Assembly (NCBI GenBank): GCA_038238915.1
Contig: JBBSFH010000012.1
Location: forward strand, 1 to 64,000
Direction: 5' to 3'
DNA length: 64,000 bases
DNA from: JAVVHE01 sp038238915
Lineage (GTDB): Bacteria; Pseudomonadota; Alphaproteobacteria; Sphingomonadales; Sphingomonadaceae
Positions 51,639-59,822 of the stretch are shown here, piece by piece. The notes under the pieces are model-generated. The model saw only the letters and a program-made list of their open reading frames with translations, made no database searches and was not told the DNA's origin. The number at the start of each line of letters is the position of its first letter. The first letter of the stretch is position 1. A program made the translations under genes and the position numbers.

Positions 51639-52408
51639 CAGGCCGCCACCCGTACCGGCAGACGCGCGCTCAGCTCGCGCGCCAGCTCCACATAGGCCTC
51701 CGATCCCGCTGCGCGCGGATCGTAGAGTAGCGCGGGCAGCCCGTGGCTCGGTGCCTCCGAGAGCCGCACATTGCGCGGGATGACCGTGCGGAACACCGTG
51801 TCGCCGAAATGATCGCGGACATCATTGGCGACCATCTCGCATAGCCGGTTACGTCGATCGAACATCGTGAGGACGATTCCCGTCAGTTGGAGGTGAGGGT
51901 TCGCCGAGGCGCGGACGCGCTCCAGCGTCTTGACCAGCTGGCTCAGCCCTTCGAGCGCGAAGAATTCGGCCTGTAGCGGTACCAGCAGTCCATCCGCCGC
52001 CGCGAGCGCGTTGACCGTGAGCAGCCCGAGCGAGGGCGGACAATCGATCACGATGTGGTCGAAGGCGAGCGCGTCGCGTAAGGCGGAACGAAGACGGAAC
52101 GGACGGTCTTCAAACTCGATAAGATCGATCTCTGCCCCCGACAGATCGACGGTGGAGGGGACCAGCGCGACATTGTTCGCGACCGTCCTGAGGGTGGCGT
52201 CTTCAATCGTCGCACGGCCTAGCAAAACATCATAAATCGACAACTTGCGTGAATGCCGTCCGATGCCGAGCCCGGTCGAGGCGTTGCCCTGCGGATCGAG
52301 ATCGATCAGCAGCACGCGCTGCCCCATCGCGCCCAATGCGGCGGCGAGGTTGACCGCGGTCGTGGTCTTGCCCACCCCGCCTTTCTGATTAGCGATGGCG
52401 AGCCGCAT
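51638..52408 (-). CDS. parA: chromosome partitioning ATPase ParA
   Basis: ParA binds DNA non-specifically as an ATP dimer and pulls ParB-parS complexes. The 256-residue product begins MRLAIANQKGGVGKTTTAVN with the deviant Walker A (KGGVGKTT). It continues with VLLIDLDPQGNASTGLGI (about residues 35-52), the Walker B HIVIDCPPSLGLLTVNALAA and a C-terminal VRLSEAPSHGLP. The ATG at 52408 matches the family start and overlaps the 3' end of rsmG by 20 bp. Confidence 0.96.
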   Translation of the reverse strand: MRLAIANQKGGVGKTTTAVNLAAALGAMGQRVLLIDLDPQGNASTGLGIGRHSRKLSIYDVLLGRATIEDATLRTVANNVALVPSTVDLSGAEIDLIEFEDRPFRLRSALRDALAFDHIVIDCPPSLGLLTVNALAAADGLLVPLQAEFFALEGLSQLVKTLERVRASANPHLQLTGIVLTMFDRRNRLCEMVANDVRDHFGDTVFRTVIPRNVRLSEAPSHGLPALLYDPRAAGSEAYVELARELSARLPVRVAA

Positions 52409-53021
52409 CCCGTTCCTTCCGCCCAACCCCGTCGGCGATCACGATCCGCCCCTCGGGCGAGGTGCGGCTCGGATGCAGTCTGGCCTCGAAAACGAAGTCC
52501 AACTGCGCTTCAGCCAGTTCGTCCGCAATGCGCGCACCCTTGGGCAACACCCAGCGCGTGTGTTGTGCCGCGAAGCGCAGCCCGTAGTCAAACAGCTTGG
52601 GCAGCGGTGCGAGCGCGCGTGCGGTGATTGTGGCCACTTCGAACGGAGCCAGCGACTCAATGCGGGCATGATGCACGCGCGTGGACGCGCCAAGATCGAG
52701 CAGCGCGATCATTTCTTGCAGGAAGGCGACTTTCTTGCCCGTCGCCTCGACCAGGTCGACGTCCGCGCCAAGCAGCGCCAGTACCAGTCCCGGAAACCCC
52801 GCGCCCGCGCCAAGATCGAGCCAGCGGCCGCCCGCCACGCCCAGCGGCATGAGCTGCGCGCTATCGGCGAAGTGGCGCGTCCACACCTCGGCGAGTGTCG
52901 TGGGGCCCACCAGATTGGCGCGCGTCTGCGCTAGCGCGAGCGCGTCCGCATAGCGATCGAACCGCGCCAGGGCTTCAGGCGTGAGCGCATAGTCGCCGGC
53001 GAACGCCGCGCGTCCGCTCAC
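52389..53021 (-). CDS. rsmG: 16S rRNA m7G527 methyltransferase
   Basis: RsmG (GidB) methylates G527 of 16S rRNA; loss gives low-level streptomycin resistance. The 210-residue protein contains RANLVGPTTLAEVWTRHFAD, the SAM-binding WLDLGAGAGFPGLVLAL (about residues 67-83) and VEATGKKVAFLQEMI. Its start overlaps the mnmG stop by 4 bp, and its 3' end overlaps parA. Confidence 0.95.
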   Translation of the reverse strand: MSGRAAFAGDYALTPEALARFDRYADALALAQTRANLVGPTTLAEVWTRHFADSAQLMPLGVAGGRWLDLGAGAGFPGLVLALLGADVDLVEATGKKVAFLQEMIALLDLGASTRVHHARIESLAPFEVATITARALAPLPKLFDYGLRFAAQHTRWVLPKGARIADELAEAQLDFVFEARLHPSRTSPEGRIVIADGVGRKERDAARHR

Positions 53022-54871
53022 GCCGCGCGGCGGACATGTGCGAGCAGGTTGGTCAGCGCACCCGGCGTCATCCCCTGCAACCGCCCCGCCGCGCCGAGCG
53101 AAGCGGGTCGCGCGGCGGCGAGTGCGGCGCGCGCCTCGTTCGAAAGCCCACCTACATCGTGGAAGTCGAGATCGGCGGGCAGCGCCAGCGCGTCGTCCCG
53201 CCGAAACGCCGCCACATCAAGCGCCTGGCGGGCGAGATACGGTGCGTAACGCGCTTCGACGATTAGCTCCTCGGCAAGCGGCGCGGGGATCGCTGCGAGT
53301 TCGGGCCACAGCCGCAGGGCTGCGGGCCAATCAAGTTCGGGAAAGCGCAGCCAATCGAACGCGGTCCGCGCCTGGCCATCCTGGCCAACGGGGACGCCGT
53401 GGCGCGCGAGCATCGTCGGCGTCGCGCTTACACGGCCGAGCAGCGACAGCGCGGCCGCGCGCGCCGCTGCGCGGTCGGCAAAGTGCCTGGCTCGTCCGGC
53501 GGCGATGCATCCCCAGCCCGCTCCTATCGGTGTCAGCCGCAGATCGGCATTGTCCACCCGCAGCGCGAGGCGGAACTCGGCGCGCGAGGTGAACATGCGA
53601 TAGGGCTCGCTCACGCCGCGGGTGACCAGATCGTCGATCAGCACGCCGATGTACGCCTGCGCGCGGTCGAGTGTCACTTCGCCCTGCCCGGCCGCGGCGC
53701 GCGCGGCGTTGATCCCCGCGATCAGGCCTTGCGCAGCCGCCTCCTCGTAGCCGGTCGTCCCATTGATCTGCCCCGCCAGGTATAGCTTGCGCACATGCGC
53801 CACCGCCAGCCCCGGGGTCAGCTGGCGCGGATCGACGTGGGCATATTCGACCGCATAGCCGGGCCGAACGATCCGCGCGCGTTCAAGACCGGGGATCGTG
53901 GCGACAAGGCGCGCCTGGGTTTCGACGGGCAGCGCGGTCGAGATGCCGTTGGGATAGATGGTTGCGTCCGCCAACCCCTCGGGTTCAAGGAAGATCTGAT
54001 GCCCGTCGCGATCGCCGAAGCGGGCGATCTTGTCTTCGATCGAGGGGCAGTAGCGCGGCCCGCGCGATTCGATCTGCCCGTTGTGCATCGGCGAGCGTGC
54101 GAGATCGGCGCGGATGATGTCATGCGTTGCGGATGTGGTTCGCGTGACCGCGCACGCGATCTGCGGAAGAGTGGGTGCGGCGCTGATCGCGGACATCAAC
54201 GCGGGGACATCGTCGCCCGGCTGCATTGCGAGCGCACCCCAATCGATCGTGCGGCCATCGAGCCGGGGGGGAGTCCCCGTCTTCATCCGTCCAAGCGTGA
54301 GGCCAAGCGCGGCGAGCGCACCCAACAGCCCCACGCTGGCGGGTTCGTCGATCCGTCCGCCCGCGGATACTTGGTCCCCGGTGTGAAGCACGCCGCCAAG
54401 GAAGGTGCCGGTGGTCAATACGGTCGCCGTGGCCGCGATGGTGCGGCCGTCTGCGAGGTGCGCACCAATGACATGTGGAACGGTGCCGCTCGCGATTTCG
54501 AACGCTTCGGCCGAGCCCTCGATCACGGTGACGCCGACTTCATCGATCAGCGTGCGGATGGCGTCGGAATAGGCGGTACGATCCGCCTGGATGCGTGGGC
54601 CCTGCACGGCAGGGCCCTTGCGGCGATTGAGCAGCCGATACTGGATCGCTGCCGCATCCGCCGCGCGCGCCATCAATCCGTCCAGCGCATCAATCTCTCG
54701 GACCAGATGGCCCTTGCCGAGGCCGCCGATGGCGGGATTGCACGACATTTGGCCAAGATCGGCGCGCGAGCGCGTCAGCAAAGCAGTGCGCGCACCGGAG
54801 CGCGCAGCCGCTGCAGCGGCTTCGCAGCCAGCGTGGCCGCCGCCGATAACAAGGACGTCGAAGCGCATCAC
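53018..54871 (-). CDS. mnmG: tRNA uridine 5-carboxymethylaminomethyl modification enzyme MnmG
   Basis: MnmG (GidA) with MnmE installs cmnm5U at the wobble position using FAD and NADH. The 617-residue product starts FDVLVIGGGHAGCEAAAAAA with the FAD fold. It contains MSCNPAIGGLGKGHLVREID (about residues 43-62), GTFLGGVLHTGDQVSAGGR, GLERARIVRPGYAVEYAHVD and the family's DARLTPIG-like and GTTGYEEAAAQGL blocks. A second ATG at 54868 is equally possible. parS sites lie just upstream. Confidence 0.96.
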   Translation of the reverse strand: MMRFDVLVIGGGHAGCEAAAAAARSGARTALLTRSRADLGQMSCNPAIGGLGKGHLVREIDALDGLMARAADAAAIQYRLLNRRKGPAVQGPRIQADRTAYSDAIRTLIDEVGVTVIEGSAEAFEIASGTVPHVIGAHLADGRTIAATATVLTTGTFLGGVLHTGDQVSAGGRIDEPASVGLLGALAALGLTLGRMKTGTPPRLDGRTIDWGALAMQPGDDVPALMSAISAAPTLPQIACAVTRTTSATHDIIRADLARSPMHNGQIESRGPRYCPSIEDKIARFGDRDGHQIFLEPEGLADATIYPNGISTALPVETQARLVATIPGLERARIVRPGYAVEYAHVDPRQLTPGLAVAHVRKLYLAGQINGTTGYEEAAAQGLIAGINAARAAAGQGEVTLDRAQAYIGVLIDDLVTRGVSEPYRMFTSRAEFRLALRVDNADLRLTPIGAGWGCIAAGRARHFADRAAARAAALSLLGRVSATPTMLARHGVPVGQDGQARTAFDWLRFPELDWPAALRLWPELAAIPAPLAEELIVEARYAPYLARQALDVAAFRRDDALALPADLDFHDVGGLSNEARAALAAARPASLGAAGRLQGMTPGALTNLLAHVRRAA

Positions 54872-54960
54872 GCCGGGTTAGGGGCGCGAGCGACGATCGG
54901 CAAGCGACGGAGCCATGCAGTTGGCCTATTGCGGGATGGATCGTCGGACGCAGGGTGGAA

Positions 54961-54976
54961 TGTTCCACGTGGAACA
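54961..54976. promoter_or_regulatory. parS site 1
   Basis: TGTTCCACGTGGAACA is a perfect 16-bp palindrome and differs from the classic parS (TGTTTCACGTGAAACA) by one symmetric change. The palindrome extends to 22 bp (54958-54979). It is the loading site for ParB, encoded 3.3 kb away. Confidence 0.93.
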
Positions 54977-55000
54977 TTCGCTCACTTGGCACGACGCAAA

Positions 55001-55016
55001 TGTTCCACGTGGAACA
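55001..55016. promoter_or_regulatory. parS site 2
   Basis: A second identical TGTTCCACGTGGAACA, extended to 20 bp (54999-55018), lies exactly 40 bp from the first, about four helical turns, so both face the same side of the DNA. It is in the short gap between mnmG and the 3' end of mnmE. Confidence 0.93.
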
Positions 55017-55043
55017 TTCCTGGCCCTTCTCCCTGGTGGCCCC

Positions 55044-56342
55044 TTATTTCCCCACACAGAAGCGTGCGAAAATCGCGTCGAGAACATCCTCGATATCAAC
55101 CCCGCCGCTCAATCGCCCGATCGCGCGCAGAGCGAGCCGCAGCGCTTCGGCGCGCAACAGCGCCTCCTCGCTCCCTATTGCCTCCTCGACGCGCGCAAAC
55201 GCTTCCGTCACCGTCGCTCGTTGTCGCGCATGCGAGATTGGAGCAGCCTCTCCGCCGCGCGTCGCATCGACCGCCCAGATTTTCAGTCGCGCCATAAGCG
55301 CCGCAATCCCCTGCCCCGTCACAGTGGAGACCCAAATGCTCGTTGCGTCGATCTCCTCCGCTGCAAGATCGGACTTGGTCCGGACCAGCCACATGCCTTC
55401 GGCGCCGGACGGAAACCCACCGTCGTACAGCAGCAAACGAAGGTCTGCGGAAGCAGCGCGCGCTTTCGCCCGCGCGATCCCCTCGGCTTCGATCGGATCT
55501 TCGCTCGGCCGAAGTCCTGCCGTGTCGATCAGCGTCACCGGCACACCGCCGAGATCCAGCGTCACCTCGATCGGATCGCGTGTCGTCCCGGCATAAGGCG
55601 AGACGATGGCTGCCTCGCGTCCCGCCAGCGCATTCAGCAGGCTCGACTTGCCGACATTGGGCGCGCCGATGAGCGCCACCTGCAGCCCATCGCGCAGCCG
55701 CTCGCCCGCCTCGGCCCCTGCCAAAGCGTCGCCCAACGAGCGCGCCACCCCTTCAAGCACCGCCGCATCGGGCAGCGCATCCGTCACATCCCCCTCATCG
55801 GAGAAATCGAGCAGCGCTTCGGTCACCGCCAGTTCGGCAAGCAGCGCGTCGCGCCACGCGGCGGCCGCGCGGGCGAGCGCTCCCTCGCTGGTACGGATAG
55901 CCTGCGCGCGCTGCGCCTCGGTACTTGCCGCGAGCAGATCTGCCAGCCCTTCGACCTGCGTCAGGTCGAGCTTGCCGTTATCGAACGCACGCCGCGTGAA
56001 CTCTCCCGGCTCCGCCAGCCGCACCCTCGGCAGCGCGAGCAGAGCCTCCAGCACCGCCGTTATGACCGCATGTCCTCCATGCAGATGCAGTTCCACCACA
56101 TCTTCTCCGGTCGCGGTGCCTGGTGCGGGAAAAACCAGCACCATTGCGCGGTCGAGCAACGCGCCCCCGGCGTCGCGCAGCGCCCGCAACGCCGCGCGCC
56201 GCGGTGACGGCAACCGGCCCGCGATCGTGGCCGCGGTGGCAAAGGCTTCCGGCCCGGAAATCCGTAACACCGCAATCGCCGAGGGCGGCCGCCCCGAAGC
56301 GAGCGCCGCGATCGTCGCGAGCGGCGCGTCCAGCGGCTTCAG
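55044..56342 (-). CDS. mnmE: tRNA modification GTPase MnmE
   Basis: MnmE binds formyl-THF and GTP and partners MnmG. The protein shows ATIAALASGRPPSAIAVLRI and SGPEAFATA, TRRAFDNGKLDLTQVEGLAD, the G1 motif LIGAPNVGKSSLLNALAGRE (about residues 220-239), G2/G3 PYAGTTRDPIEV and LIDTAGLR, NKxD-like TKSD, and ends FARFCVGK with the catalytic Cys. The first in-frame ATG/GTG/TTG is a GTG at 56270, which would remove conserved N-terminal residues. A CTG at 56342 overlapping the upstream TGA (CTGA) gives the normal 432 residues and is preferred here. Confidence 0.9.
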   Translation of the reverse strand: MKPLDAPLATIAALASGRPPSAIAVLRISGPEAFATAATIAGRLPSPRRAALRALRDAGGALLDRAMVLVFPAPGTATGEDVVELHLHGGHAVITAVLEALLALPRVRLAEPGEFTRRAFDNGKLDLTQVEGLADLLAASTEAQRAQAIRTSEGALARAAAAWRDALLAELAVTEALLDFSDEGDVTDALPDAAVLEGVARSLGDALAGAEAGERLRDGLQVALIGAPNVGKSSLLNALAGREAAIVSPYAGTTRDPIEVTLDLGGVPVTLIDTAGLRPSEDPIEAEGIARAKARAASADLRLLLYDGGFPSGAEGMWLVRTKSDLAAEEIDATSIWVSTVTGQGIAALMARLKIWAVDATRGGEAAPISHARQRATVTEAFARVEEAIGSEEALLRAEALRLALRAIGRLSGGVDIEDVLDAIFARFCVGK

Positions 56343-56578
56343 CGCGATCCGCCGCCCTGTGCCGCGTTCCAGAACAGGCGCTGGAACTGTTCGAGGCTTT
56401 CGCTAACTCCCGTGCCCCACGCGCGGTACATCCGCTCGATATCCTCCGATTTTACGCCTTCCAGCGCCATGCCTTTCATTTTGTCGATGTAGATCGCGTG
56501 CAGCGGTGCCAGATCGGGAAGCCCGAGAAACGCGCGAGCTTCCTGAGGCGAACAGTCGACTGTGACATTGACTTGCAC
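56339..56578 (-). CDS. DUF6489 small protein
   Basis: A 79-residue soluble protein: VTVDCSPQEARAFLGLPDLA, then IERMYRAWGTGVSESLEQFQ and RLFWNAAQ. It matches the small DUF6489 family of alphaproteobacteria that lies upstream of mnmE; the function is unknown. Helical with an aromatic C-terminal part. mnmE overlaps its stop, so expression is probably coupled. Confidence 0.8.
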   Translation of the reverse strand: MQVNVTVDCSPQEARAFLGLPDLAPLHAIYIDKMKGMALEGVKSEDIERMYRAWGTGVSESLEQFQRLFWNAAQGGGSR

Positions 56579-56649
56579 GGGAATCGGACTCCGGGTTGCG
56601 ACGCAGGCTGCGTTAACGATAAACGAAGACGAAGGCGAGGGACCGAGCG

Positions 56650-57345
56650 ATGGCCGATATGCTGATCGATGCTTTAGGCGGAGGCGTGTTCGACGCCTAT
56701 GTCGCGGGCGAACGCGCCGCTCCGCGGCCGGCGATTATTGTGCTGCAGGAAATCTTCGGCGTGAACGCAGGAATCCGGGCCGTTGCGGACCGGTTCGCTG
56801 CGGCGGGATACTTGGCCGCCGCGCCTGATCTGTTCTGGCGCGCGGGTGTGGGTGTTGTGCTCGATCCCGAACTGGCCGCCGACCACGAGCGCGCGTTTGC
56901 ACTGATGCGCGGCGCAAAGATCGATGATGCGATTGCCGATATCGAGGCAGTGATTCGGGCGGTCCGCGCGCGACCCGATTGCAATGGACGCGTCGGGATC
57001 GTCGGCTATTGCTGGGGCGGCTTGCTAACCTTCTTGGCCGCAGCGCGCACCGATGCGGATGCATTTGTCGGCTATTATGGTGGTTCGATCGATCAGCGAT
57101 TGGGCGAGGCCCATGCGATCGCGCGGCCGCTGATGCTCCACTTCGGAGCGGCGGACTCGTACATTCCACCCGCAGCCGTTGCGGCGATCGAGGCTGCGCT
57201 CGCGGGCAAGGCCGATGTTTACAGTTACGCGGGTGCCGATCACGCGTTCGCGCGCGTAGGCGGCGCGCATCGCGACGGGGCGGCCGCAGCGCTTGCCGAC
57301 CAGCGCACGGCGGATTTCTTCGCGCGGCATCTGCGCGCGCCATGA
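56650..57345 (+). CDS. dienelactone hydrolase family protein
   Basis: An alpha/beta hydrolase of 231 residues with the Cys nucleophile in VGIVGYCWGGLLTFLAA (about residues 116-132), the acid in LHFGAADSYIPP (about 164-175) and the His in AGADHAFAR. AIIVLQEIFGVNAGIRAVAD is the typical N-terminal block. Dienelactone hydrolases act in aromatic degradation, but many members have other ester substrates; no catabolic genes surround it. The stop is overlapped by the quinone reductase ATG. Confidence 0.88.
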   Translation: MADMLIDALGGGVFDAYVAGERAAPRPAIIVLQEIFGVNAGIRAVADRFAAAGYLAAAPDLFWRAGVGVVLDPELAADHERAFALMRGAKIDDAIADIEAVIRAVRARPDCNGRVGIVGYCWGGLLTFLAAARTDADAFVGYYGGSIDQRLGEAHAIARPLMLHFGAADSYIPPAAVAAIEAALAGKADVYSYAGADHAFARVGGAHRDGAAAALADQRTADFFARHLRAP

Positions 57346-58325
57346 GCGCGCGCGGATCGATCCGAATCGCGCGCACTGGCGGTCCCGAGGTGATGGAGTG
57401 GGCGGCGCTGCCCGAGGGCGGCGCGCCTGGGGATAATGAAATCCTGGTTCGGCAAAGCGCGGTCGGCCTCAATTTCATCGATGTCTATCATCGGACGGGG
57501 CGCTATCCCGTGCCGTTGCCGACCGGCCTCGGGCTAGAGGCAGCGGGCGTGATCGAGGCGGTGGGCGAGGGCGTGGAGCATCTGCACGTCGGCGACCGTG
57601 TGGCATATTGCTGGGGGCCGATCGGTGCCTACGCAACACACCGCACGATTGGCGCAGACATGGTGGTTCGGCTGCCCGATGCGATTGGCGAGGATGTGGC
57701 TGCTGCCGTACTCCTCAAGGGCCTTACAGCGGAATATCTGATCGAACGCTGTGCGAAGGTTCATCCCGGCTGGTCCGTACTGCTGCATGCTGCAGCCGGT
57801 GGCACCGGTTTGATCGCGGCGCAGTGGCTCGCGGCGATCGGGGCGATCGTGATTGGCACGGTCGGTTCGGCGCCCAAGGCCGAGATCGCGCGTGTGCACG
57901 GCTGCGCGCATGTACTGCGCACCGATATCGACGATATCGCGGCGCGCGTGCGCGAGATCACGGGCGGGGCTGGTGTGCAGGTGGTGCTCGACGGGGTGGG
58001 CGCGGCGACATTCGAGGCGTCACTGGCCAGCGTGGCTCGGCGGGGGATGCTGGTGAGCTTCGGCAATGCCTCGGGCAACGTGCCGCCGTTCGATCCGGGA
58101 CGCCTCGCGCGGCAGGGATCGGTGTTCCTGACGCGGCCAACGATGGGTGATTATTATCAAAATATAGGCGAACGCGAGGCGGGTGCGGCGCGACTGTTCC
58201 GCTTGATCAACGATGGCTCGATCAAGGTGCGGATCGATCAGAGTTACGCGCTGGTCGAAGTGGCGCGCGCGCACGCGGACCTTGAAGCAAGGCGCACAAC
58301 CGGATCGACGCTGCTGATCGCGTGA
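57342..58325 (+). CDS. quinone oxidoreductase, zinc-free MDR family
   Basis: QorA-like enzymes reduce quinones with NADPH. The 327-residue product has VGLNFIDVYHRTGRYPVPLP (about residues 42-61), GLGLEAAGVIEAVGEGVEHL, the cofactor motif LLHAAAGGTGLIAAQWLAAI (about 147-166) and the GSVFLTRPTMGDYYQ block. Zinc-binding Cys residues are missing, as expected. It overlaps the hydrolase gene by ATGA, forming a two-gene unit. Confidence 0.9.
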   Translation: MSARGSIRIARTGGPEVMEWAALPEGGAPGDNEILVRQSAVGLNFIDVYHRTGRYPVPLPTGLGLEAAGVIEAVGEGVEHLHVGDRVAYCWGPIGAYATHRTIGADMVVRLPDAIGEDVAAAVLLKGLTAEYLIERCAKVHPGWSVLLHAAAGGTGLIAAQWLAAIGAIVIGTVGSAPKAEIARVHGCAHVLRTDIDDIAARVREITGGAGVQVVLDGVGAATFEASLASVARRGMLVSFGNASGNVPPFDPGRLARQGSVFLTRPTMGDYYQNIGEREAGAARLFRLINDGSIKVRIDQSYALVEVARAHADLEARRTTGSTLLIA

Positions 58326-58955
58326 TGGCTTAGGCCGCGAACCCTAAGTTTTATCAGAACGTAATCTTAGTTGGACAATTCAACGCACGTCTTTCACTTA
58401 TAAGCGGCGGATTATTCAGCTAAGCTGTAGATTGATCACGCTCGATACTATGGTCCTAGTAGCCTTGGATATGTTTGGGTGTGAGATGTTGGTATCTGCG
58501 TCTTTCAAAGCGAGTTGGTATCTCAGAGATTGTCAAGTTTCCTCTTGGCTGTCATTCCATAGCCTACACACTATCATCCGGCCATTCCTGCTTATCATAT
58601 ACACGAGGCTATCCCTCACCTTACCCTTACTCTTAGGCGCGCCACACCTCTGGTCATCCGGATACCCGCTAAATTAATAGGGGTTCTAGCCCGGTCAGAT
58701 AGATGCGCGGTAACGGGTTTGCGTCGCGGTCCTATGCCAATCTGTATCAAATCAGTCCTTAGGTGTCCGGCCTCGTCATCGGCCGCTATTCGCCGCTCGC
58801 TCGCATATCCGCTTATCCCAACCGCGCCGCCACGCCGTCCAATGCGGACCTTCGCGCCTCCCCTGTGAGGGTCCTTCAGGACACTCCACAGCGCGCGCCA
58901 GCGGATTACCCTCACTTGGCTCCACAATCCCCCGCCGTGCGACTCAGCGGGCCTC
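58326..58955. other. gene-free, AT-richer region
   Basis: About 630 bp without a recognisable gene. The first 350 bp are much more AT-rich than the flanks and contain short palindromes (CTTATAAG near 58397; CAGCTAAGCTG near 58418). A 103-codon frame on the minus strand (58616-58927) has no recognisable features. It borders the truncated TIR gene and looks like the decayed remainder of an acquired segment. Confidence 0.5.
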
Positions 58956-59165
58956 CTAAGCGGTTTGCTCGCCGTTGGTCCGCACCGCCCCGGCGCAATA
59001 CCGCTTCACCGTCGCGTCCGACAATTTGAACTGAGCCGCCGTTTGCTTGATGCTCGCCTCGTTCGCGCGCCACCACGGCCCCGCCGTCGTGCGCCTTGGG
59101 ACGGCTAGGCTTTCCTTCCCCCGGTGCGTCCGCCCCGTCGCCGCCAATGCCGCCCTAGCCGGCGT
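58956..59165 (-). pseudogene. decayed serine-recombinase (resolvase) 3' fragment
   Basis: The last part of a 196-codon open frame ends EASIKQTAAQFKLSDATVKR, the DNA-binding helix-turn-helix of Tn3/Hin-type resolvases, preceded by RAALAATGR. The residues expected between them occur in the other two frames (GGRTGGRK in one, PKAHDGGAVVARER in another), so the gene has suffered frameshifts. No catalytic domain is present. It is fused in frame to a truncated TIR gene, which marks an old recombination junction. Confidence 0.6.
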
Positions 59166-59546
59166 GATAGCGTTATGAGCAACAAAAGCAGACATGCCAA
59201 ATTGGCTCATATTGGGCTTTATTGCAGCGGTATCTTCTTCGGTGGAGCTGATATGTGAAATGAATACTTTAAGCTGACCTACTTTCCAGTATGAAAGCTC
59301 TTGAGGACCCTGCGCAAGATCGTGATCGAATTGCACTCCGCAGTGTAGGCCTAATTCTATCAATTCATCATTAGTTGCCTCTCCGACCATAGCTATGACG
59401 TAACTGCCATTGCCGCCCGACCATTCGTCTTTGATTGGAAGGCCAAACTGCTTGAGAGTTAAATCGATGACAGCCCAGTCTTTTTGACTCAAGTGATCAG
59501 AAATCTCTTGGATAACCTTGACCCGGCGCGACTTCGACAGCTCCAT
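59160..59546 (-). pseudogene. TIR-domain protein gene, truncated
   Basis: The first 130 codons encode an N-terminal helical domain (VKVIQEISDHLSQKDWAVID; TLKQFGLPIKDEW) and the start of a TIR domain: LKVFISHISSTEEDTAAIK and FGMSAFVAHNAITPA. TIR proteins of this kind are NAD-degrading defence effectors. The protein breaks off after the FVAHxxI block, before the region holding the catalytic Glu, and continues into resolvase-derived residues. It is therefore almost certainly inactive. The lower GC content fits an acquired defence gene. Confidence 0.65.
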
Positions 59547-59822
59547 GCCGTCGCTGTAGCCGAACGATGACGCTTGTACATCAATTCGTTCAGTTGGGGC
59601 GCGGGCGGCTCGTGATGAGCCTCCTTCGTCGCGTCCGCGCCAGTCGGCTAGACGCGTGAAGCGCGACGATATTGGCAGCCCCCCCGTTCTGCTACACCGG
59701 GGAGATACACAAGCCGCGGCGCCCTCCCAAAACGGCTGATTTCCTGCGATTTTGAGGTGTGCTATCCGGCTCCGACACCCGGCACCATCCCACCCCGTCG
59801 CAGCTTCGTTTCACCGTCATCG
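59547..59822. other. intergenic region between the TIR fragment and the EF-G-like gene
   Basis: About 276 bp in which no gene, repeat or clear promoter was recognised. It is the other flank of the scar region. Confidence 0.5.

Noticed and set aside
53795..55297. A 500-codon plus-strand frame across mnmG, the parS gap and mnmE
   Set aside because: Antisense shadow; it runs through both parS palindromes and two certain minus-strand genes.
58616..58927. A 103-codon minus-strand frame as a gene
   Set aside because: No family, no convincing ribosome site, Arg-rich composition; treated as chance open frame in the scar region.
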